A DNA stretch of 64,000 nt from an uncultured beta proteobacterium (lineage in GTDB: Bacteria > Pseudomonadota > Gammaproteobacteria > Burkholderiales > Burkholderiaceae_C): positions 1 to 64,000 of the forward strand of contig CAILZB010000111.1 of NCBI GenBank assembly GCA_903838565.1, written 5' to 3'. Under the pieces are notes generated by a model. That model was not told where the DNA came from and searched no databases. It saw nothing but the letters and a program-made list of their open reading frames with translations. Positions 59,068-64,000 of this stretch are shown here, one piece after another (the stretch's first letter is position 1; each line of letters opens with the position of its first letter). The translations under genes and the position numbers were made by a program.

Positions 59068-60528
59068 TTACTTGTCCAGCCCCCCCATGCACATGTATTT
59101 GATAACCAGATAGTCGTCCATGCCGTACTTGGATCCCTCGCGCCCTAGACCAGATTGTTTGACACCGCCGAAGGGCGCGACCTCGTTGGAAATGATGCCG
59201 GTGTTGATGCCGACCATTCCGCTCTCAAGACCTTCAGCGACGCGCCAGATTCGGCCAATGTCGCGGGAATAGAAATAGCTCGCTAGACCGAACTCGGTGT
59301 CGTTAGCCATGGCAATCACTTCGGCGTCGGTCGTGAAACGGAACAGCGGGGCTAGCGGACCAAAAGTCTCTTCGCGCGCCACCATCATGTCGGGCGTGGT
59401 GTCCGCGATCACGGTCGGCTCAAAGAAGCTGTGTCCCAATGCGTGGCGCTTGCCGCCGGTGAGCAATCGTCCACCTTTGGCTATGGCGTCGGCGATGTGC
59501 TCCTCCACTTTCTTGATGGCGGCTTCGTCGATCAGCGGACCTTGAGTGACGCCGGCCTCGACGCCGCTGCCCACCTTAAGCTGCTCCACCGCTACGACGA
59601 GCTTTTTCGCAAACGCCTCATACACGCCGTCCTGCACGTAAAGGCGATTCGCGCAGACGCAAGTCTGACCCGCGTTGCGGTACTTGGACATGATGGCGCC
59701 CACGACCGCTTCGTCTAGGTCTGCGTCGTCGAACACAATGAATGGTGCATTACCCCCCAGTTCCAGAGACAGTTTCTTGATGGTCTTGGCGCACTGCTGC
59801 ATCAGCAGGCTGCCGATCTCGGTCGAACCTGTGAACGAAAGCTTACGCACCGTGGGATTGGAAGTCATCTCGCCGCCGATGGCGCTTGCTGACCCAGTGA
59901 CGACGCTGAAGATGCCTGCGGGGATACCGGCGCGCTCGGCCAACACAGCCAGAGCCAGCGCCGAATAGGGCGTAGCCAGCGCCGGCTTGAGCACCATCGG
60001 GCAACCCGCAGCCAGCGCCGGGCCGGCTTTGCGCGTGATCATCGAGGACGGAAAATTCCACGGCGTGATGGCCGCGCACACGCCTATGGGTTGCTTGATG
60101 ACAACAATGCGCCTATCGGTCCAGGGCGAGGTCAATGTATCCCCCTGAACGCGCTTGGCCTCTTCGGCAAACCATTCGATGAATGAAGCGGCGTAGGCAA
60201 TCTCTCCCTTTGCTTCGGCCAGCGGCTTGCCCTGCTCCACAGTCATGATCATCGCCAGGTCGTCGGCGTTGGCCAGCATAAGGTCATTCCATTTGCGCAA
60301 CACGCCCGCCCGCTCCTTGCCGGTCTTCGCACGCCAGGCGGGCCACGCCGCATCGGCCGCGGCAATGGCGCGGCGCGTCTCCAGTGTCCCCATCTTGGGC
60401 ACAGTGCCTATGGTCTGCCCGGTGGCGGGATTGGTGACGGCGCAGGTTTCACCGCTATCGGCGTCGCACCATTGGCCGTTGACATAGGCCTGCTGGCGCA
60501 GCAAAGAGGGATCTTTCAGTTGCATCAT
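59068..60528 (-). CDS. Succinate-semialdehyde dehydrogenase (BlcA/GabD-like)
   Basis: A 486-residue NAD(P)-dependent aldehyde dehydrogenase: 'AAITPWNFPSSMITRKAGPALAAGCPMVLKPA', catalytic Glu256 in 'LELGGNAPFIVFDDADLD' and Cys290 in 'NAGQTCVCANR'. The set is characteristic of succinate-semialdehyde dehydrogenases. It would oxidise succinate semialdehyde to succinate. It is the last gene of a leftward operon with an iron-type alcohol dehydrogenase and a lactonase. TGGAG precedes the first of two tandem ATGs. Confidence 0.88.
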   Translation of the reverse strand: MMQLKDPSLLRQQAYVNGQWCDADSGETCAVTNPATGQTIGTVPKMGTLETRRAIAAADAAWPAWRAKTGKERAGVLRKWNDLMLANADDLAMIMTVEQGKPLAEAKGEIAYAASFIEWFAEEAKRVQGDTLTSPWTDRRIVVIKQPIGVCAAITPWNFPSSMITRKAGPALAAGCPMVLKPALATPYSALALAVLAERAGIPAGIFSVVTGSASAIGGEMTSNPTVRKLSFTGSTEIGSLLMQQCAKTIKKLSLELGGNAPFIVFDDADLDEAVVGAIMSKYRNAGQTCVCANRLYVQDGVYEAFAKKLVVAVEQLKVGSGVEAGVTQGPLIDEAAIKKVEEHIADAIAKGGRLLTGGKRHALGHSFFEPTVIADTTPDMMVAREETFGPLAPLFRFTTDAEVIAMANDTEFGLASYFYSRDIGRIWRVAEGLESGMVGINTGIISNEVAPFGGVKQSGLGREGSKYGMDDYLVIKYMCMGGLDK

Positions 60529-60578
60529 GAGAACGCTCCAGTTTGAAATGAAATCTCGAAATAGGTAGGTACTGCCGC

Positions 60579-61733
60579 TCAGAATGCCGCCTGGTACAGC
60601 GCCAGCGCATCGACATGTGCCACGTCGCGCGGGTTGTTTACCAGCAACCGCTGAACCTTCATGGCGTCATCTGCCAGCATAGGCAAGTCTTCTTGCTTGA
60701 CGCCGGCTTCGCGCAGCGTCTGGGCGTATGGCATTGCAGCGACCCGCGCCCGGATGGCGGCGACAAATGCTGCGGCCGCCTGCGGGTCAGTAGCGGCGCC
60801 GAGTTCGGGCAGGATGGCACGTCCCAGTTCGGCGTACAGACCCTGAGCCACGCCCAGATTGAACTCCAGTACAGGCAACAGCACCAGAGAATTGGTCAGG
60901 CCGTGCGGCAAGCCGTAGTGCCCACCCAGCGGATAGGCCAGCGCGTGCACCGCGCCCACGGGCGCGTTGGCAAAGGCCATGCCGGCAAAAAGGGACCCCA
61001 ACAGCATGGCTTCACGCACGTTGGCGTCACGCCCGTCGTTCACGGCGGGAAGCAGATTGGCGTAGAGCAATTGCAGCGCCTTGATGGCCAGCGCGTCCGA
61101 CAGCGGGTTTTTCTTCAGGCGAGTGGAGAATGCCTCTATCGCGTGCACCATCGCGTCCACGCCGGTCATCGCCGTCACGGCCGCTGGGAGGCCCAGCGTA
61201 AGGCGGCTGTCGAGAAGCGCGATGTCCGGATAGAGCAGAGGCGAGACAACACCCTTCTTCTCGTGGCTGGGTGTGGTGAGGATGGAGATGGGTGTGACCT
61301 CGGAACCGGTGCCGGCGGTGGTCGGCACCTGAATCAGCGCCAGGCGTGGTCCGCGCGCCAGGCCAATGCCGTAGATGTCGGGCAGGGCCTGAGGTGTACG
61401 CACCAGCAGCGCCACGAGTTTGGCGGTATCCAGCGAGCTTCCTCCACCAAAACCGATCACGCCATCGGCTCCGGCGACGCGAGCGGCGTCCACCGCGGAC
61501 TGCACGCTGACTTCAGGCGGGTCCGCCAGCACGTCGGAAAACACGGTGGCGGCGACCCCGGCCGCAGCCAAAGAGGCGAGCGCGCCGTCGAGCAGTTTGG
61601 CCTTGATCAGGCCGGCGTCGGTGACGAGAAAGACCCGCGTCATTCCCAGTCCCTTGGCGATCTCGCCCAGACGGTTGGCCCCGCCCTGCTCGCAGATGAT
61701 TTTGGGCGCGGTTTCGAAGGAAAACTGTGACAT
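60579..61733 (-). CDS. Iron-type alcohol dehydrogenase (BlcB-like GHB dehydrogenase)
   Basis: A 384-residue group III alcohol dehydrogenase: dinucleotide motif 'GVIGFGGGSSLDTAKLVALL', 'VPTTAGTGSEVTPISIL', 'TGVDAMVHAIEAFSTR' and 'GGHYGLPHGLTNSLVLLPVLEFN' with the Asp/His metal ligands. In the Agrobacterium blc operon the homologue turns gamma-hydroxybutyrate into succinate semialdehyde. The ATG at 61733 follows AAAGG. Neighbours on both sides supply the previous and next steps of that pathway. Confidence 0.85.
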   Translation of the reverse strand: MSQFSFETAPKIICEQGGANRLGEIAKGLGMTRVFLVTDAGLIKAKLLDGALASLAAAGVAATVFSDVLADPPEVSVQSAVDAARVAGADGVIGFGGGSSLDTAKLVALLVRTPQALPDIYGIGLARGPRLALIQVPTTAGTGSEVTPISILTTPSHEKKGVVSPLLYPDIALLDSRLTLGLPAAVTAMTGVDAMVHAIEAFSTRLKKNPLSDALAIKALQLLYANLLPAVNDGRDANVREAMLLGSLFAGMAFANAPVGAVHALAYPLGGHYGLPHGLTNSLVLLPVLEFNLGVAQGLYAELGRAILPELGAATDPQAAAAFVAAIRARVAAMPYAQTLREAGVKQEDLPMLADDAMKVQRLLVNNPRDVAHVDALALYQAAF

Positions 61734-61758
61734 GACGAACCTTTCAAGGAATCCGGAT

Positions 61759-62634
61759 TCAGGAGACGATGGACCTCTGCCCCTTGGCCAGGCAGATTTC
61801 ACTGATGCGCAGACCCGAGGGCATGATGCGAGAGGGGAATACGTTCTTCAGTCGCTCCTCGTGCACTGGGATCACACGTTTCATTTCGAAGTCGACTGCC
61901 TTCATGATCTCGTCGGTCGTTAGCACCAGGTTGGTGGTGCTGCCCAAGGCAAGCCCGACGGGTATGTACATCTTCTCCGGGCCCATGCCTTCGATGTTTT
62001 CGTAGACGTAAATCAGGTCGCCTGCGAGCACCCAACTGTTGTTGGACTGAGCCTGCAGGTCGTTGCGCACATGCACCCACTGACAGCCGTAGGTATGGGT
62101 GTCGGGCGCAGCGTGCAGATCGATGCCCGGGAGGACGTTCTGCTTGTCGCCGTCAACCAACCGCAAGCGCCCCTGGCGCGCCAGGTCCGCCGCGCGCAGC
62201 ACATCGGAAGGGTCGGTGGCGACCATCATGTAGCGCAAGCGATCGGGCAACGACATGGCCCAGATCCACTTGGTCAGCTCACGTTCCTGGATGTAGAACG
62301 TGGCGTTCGGAAACGACTCGATGTTGCCCATGTGGTCGAAGTGGGCGTGGGTGATGAAGATCGAGTCCACGTCTTCGGGGCGAATGCCGCAAGGCGCCAG
62401 CACGTCGGCGGGCGAGTGCCAGTTCTCTACGCCAAACTTGTCGGAGATATAGTGGCCATATTCCTTGTCGTTGTAGCCCACGTCGACCATGGCGATGTGG
62501 TCGCGGCTCTTGATCACGACATAACAGTACGGCAGCTTTCGGATGCCCTGGTTGTGCGCACCGTAGATCACGCTGCTGACAGCGCATTGGCTGACGTAGG
62601 CGTATTCCATCACCCAGATTGAATATTCAGACAT
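61759..62634 (-). CDS. Metallo-beta-lactamase-fold lactonase (BlcC/AttM-like)
   Basis: A 291-residue lactonase-family enzyme. 'SIFITHAHFDHMGNIE' gives His96, His98, Asp100 and His101 of the HxHxDH dizinc site; 'HAAPDTHTYGCQWVHV' and 'VLAGDLIYVYEN' supply a further His and the bridging Asp. The family includes AHL lactonases and gamma-butyrolactonase BlcC. The operon context favours gamma-butyrolactone opening, with possible side activity on acyl-homoserine lactones. It starts 9 bp after the preceding gene. Confidence 0.8.
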   Translation of the reverse strand: MSEYSIWVMEYAYVSQCAVSSVIYGAHNQGIRKLPYCYVVIKSRDHIAMVDVGYNDKEYGHYISDKFGVENWHSPADVLAPCGIRPEDVDSIFITHAHFDHMGNIESFPNATFYIQERELTKWIWAMSLPDRLRYMMVATDPSDVLRAADLARQGRLRLVDGDKQNVLPGIDLHAAPDTHTYGCQWVHVRNDLQAQSNNSWVLAGDLIYVYENIEGMGPEKMYIPVGLALGSTTNLVLTTDEIMKAVDFEMKRVIPVHEERLKNVFPSRIMPSGLRISEICLAKGQRSIVS

Positions 62635-62643
62635 CGTGGTGGC

Positions 62644-63219
62644 TCATGTTTGAGAAGAATAGGAAGGAGGCATGTTGCTCGCACAGCTACAACATGCCTG
62701 GCTGAAATCGACCGGCATCAGTCCCAGCCGTTCGACGGCTGCGCCGCTGAGCATGGCAGCGGCCAGTTTGAGTTGGCGCGTCCAGTCATCGAGTTGCTCG
62801 TGCAAACGCTGAGGCTGGCGCAGGCTGGCCTGAAACCCCTGGGTCACGGCAGCGGTCCGTTCGAAGGCCTGCACCAGATAGGCGTGATGGCGCCGTGCCA
62901 CGGTGGGTATGTGCACTGCGTGCAACTCAGTCTCGGTGTTGCGGGTCTGCTCGACCACTTTGGCCACGGCCGACCAATCGGTTTCGAAGCGACCACCCAG
63001 GCGGGCCAGGATGAAGAGGCCCGCGAGCTGGCCGATGATGCGTCCCAGACGGTCGTAGCAAGGCCTGAGCTCCTGGGCGTAGCGGATCAGTTCGTCGCTG
63101 TGGGTGCTGATGTCGGCCATCCAGTCAACCGGCGCCGTCGGCAACTCGAACAGCTCGCAGTCGAGCTGATGCATGGCCACACCGTGATCGGCAAAGTCGT
63201 GTACCCGAGAAAGCCTCAT
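62644..63219 (-). CDS. Hypothetical protein of the lactone operon
   Basis: A 191-residue mostly helical protein ('LIRYAQELRPCYDRLGRIIGQLAGLFILARLGGRFETDWSAVAKVV' in outline) with a Cys-rich tail ('SQACCSCASNMPPSYSS'). GGAGAC lies 8 bases before the ATG. It sits between the hydrolase and lactonase genes with short gaps, so it is co-transcribed. I recognise no family. A regulatory or accessory role in lactone catabolism is only inferred from position. Confidence 0.6.
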   Translation of the reverse strand: MRLSRVHDFADHGVAMHQLDCELFELPTAPVDWMADISTHSDELIRYAQELRPCYDRLGRIIGQLAGLFILARLGGRFETDWSAVAKVVEQTRNTETELHAVHIPTVARRHHAYLVQAFERTAAVTQGFQASLRQPQRLHEQLDDWTRQLKLAAAMLSGAAVERLGLMPVDFSQACCSCASNMPPSYSSQT

Positions 63220-63253
63220 GCGTGTCTCCGTGCGGGTTGGCCTGTCCTGGACA

Positions 63254-64000
63254 TCAACCCTTGCGCTCGCGGATGATGCGCAGCGCTTCCTTCAGATAGA
63301 TCTTGAAGACGGGGTAGTTTTCGCTCATCGGGAAGTGGCCAATGTCGTCCATCTCGATGTAGACGCTTCCCTTGATGCGGCGTGCGGTGTTCTGCGTCAT
63401 CTCCGGCGTGGTGAGGTAGTCGTAAGTGCCCGTCATCATGATGACGGGACATTTGCGACCATCGATGCGGCCCAGCTCTTCGCGCAGGTCGTGGTCGACC
63501 GAATAGAAGTACAGATCGCCCTTGAACGTCTCGGAACCCTGCGTGTAGTAGTGCCAGGTGAGCCAGCGGTCCTTGTCGGGCGACTGCGGCGCCATCAGGT
63601 CCCACACGCCGCTGGCGCAAACCTGCGCCGCATTGGCGTGCGGATGGCGCCACCAGTCCAGGTAAAAGCCGGGCGCGTGATCGCCTGCCTCCACCGGAAT
63701 CACCGCCTTGAAGCGCTCGGGGTGGCGCAGCGCGAGTTGCAGTGCCACATTCCCACCGAAAGAGGAGCCCATGAAGATCGGGTCGCGCAACTCCAGCGCA
63801 TCGCACAGCTTGACGATGAAGTTGACGTAGTGGTCGGCGGTGAGCTTGTACTCCGACTCCCACCACCTCACGTTGGACGGTGGATCGGACTTGCCGTGGC
63901 GCGGCAGGTCGTACGCGATGACGTTGTAGTTCTTCGTGATGTCCTCGTCTTCGAGCAGACCCCGCCATTGATGGTTGTGGCAACCGGCGGTGTGCTGGCA
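63254..64000 (-). CDS. Alpha/beta-hydrolase (5' end beyond window)
   Basis: The open frame covers 248 residues and runs off the right edge. 'NYNVIAYDLPRHGKSDPP' and the nucleophile elbow 'PIFMGSSFGGNVALQLALRHPERF' (Ser in Gly-x-Ser-x-Gly), 'CPVIMMTGTYDYLTTPEM' with the acid, and 'EMDDIGHFPMSENY' with the His show a complete catalytic triad. It is the first visible gene of the lactonase operon and may hydrolyse an upstream ester or lactone. The N-terminal part is not in the window. Confidence 0.82.
   Translation of the reverse strand, partial: CQHTAGCHNHQWRGLLEDEDITKNYNVIAYDLPRHGKSDPPSNVRWWESEYKLTADHYVNFIVKLCDALELRDPIFMGSSFGGNVALQLALRHPERFKAVIPVEAGDHAPGFYLDWWRHPHANAAQVCASGVWDLMAPQSPDKDRWLTWHYYTQGSETFKGDLYFYSVDHDLREELGRIDGRKCPVIMMTGTYDYLTTPEMTQNTARRIKGSVYIEMDDIGHFPMSENYPVFKIYLKEALRIIRERKG

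Noticed and set aside
1..64000. CRISPR array, tRNA or rRNA gene
   Set aside because: No regularly spaced direct repeats, cloverleaf-like sequence with a CCA/GTTC pattern or rRNA core was seen, and no tRNA remnant was found at the island edges.

Overview
The window is GC-rich and tightly packed. Gene content and order point to a betaproteobacterium, most likely Burkholderiales/Comamonadaceae. The signs are a glyQ-glyS-gmhB-plsC run behind corC-lnt, a LiuR-type MerR regulator with isovaleryl-CoA dehydrogenase and a beta-carbonic anhydrase, and a two-domain polyphosphate:AMP phosphotransferase. The genus cannot be fixed from the sequence alone. I saw no rRNA or tRNA gene and no CRISPR array.

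Positions 1-31.3 kb are ordinary chromosome. They hold the tail of a TonB-dependent receptor, two CBS-domain membrane or ion proteins, corC-lnt, and glyQS with a toxin-antitoxin pair wedged between the subunits. Then come gmhB, plsC and a YgjP-like metallopeptidase, a leucine/acyl-CoA catabolic divergon around a perfect 22-bp palindrome, carbonic anhydrase, a bacterial alpha-2-macroglobulin with penicillin-binding protein 1C, thiolase, an M20 peptidase, a polyphosphate kinase-like enzyme, a second acyl-CoA dehydrogenase, ychJ, a HAD phosphatase and a cation efflux protein.

At 31.5 kb the chromosome breaks inside dtd (D-aminoacyl-tRNA deacylase). The next ~27.5 kb is a mosaic island: (a) a ~3.36-kb element with three overlapping tyrosine recombinases (RIT type); (b) a serine recombinase operon with two ParB-like genes, the second cut by the RIT end; (c) a divergent resolvase-like gene that has lost its catalytic serine; (d) a polysaccharide set (galE, flippase, two glycosyltransferases, a methyltransferase and a glycosyltransferase/phosphoglycosyltransferase fusion); (e) the C-terminal part of a ParB-like gene; (f) a Xer-like integrase with a dif-like inverted repeat upstream and two toxin-antitoxin operons downstream; (g) a soluble TraG/VirD4-type ATPase followed by a ClpP-like protease, a HAD protein and two calcineurin-like phosphoesterases, one of them broken by a complete IS66-family insertion with an 8-bp target duplication. 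The two ParB fragments lie at opposite ends of (b)-(e) in the order expected if a circular molecule had opened inside parB and integrated.

From 59.07 kb to the window end a leftward operon (alpha/beta hydrolase, unknown protein, metallo-beta-lactamase-fold lactonase, iron-type alcohol dehydrogenase, succinate-semialdehyde dehydrogenase) has the same enzyme set as the Agrobacterium blcABC (attKLM) gamma-butyrolactone/gamma-hydroxybutyrate pathway, which ends in succinate.
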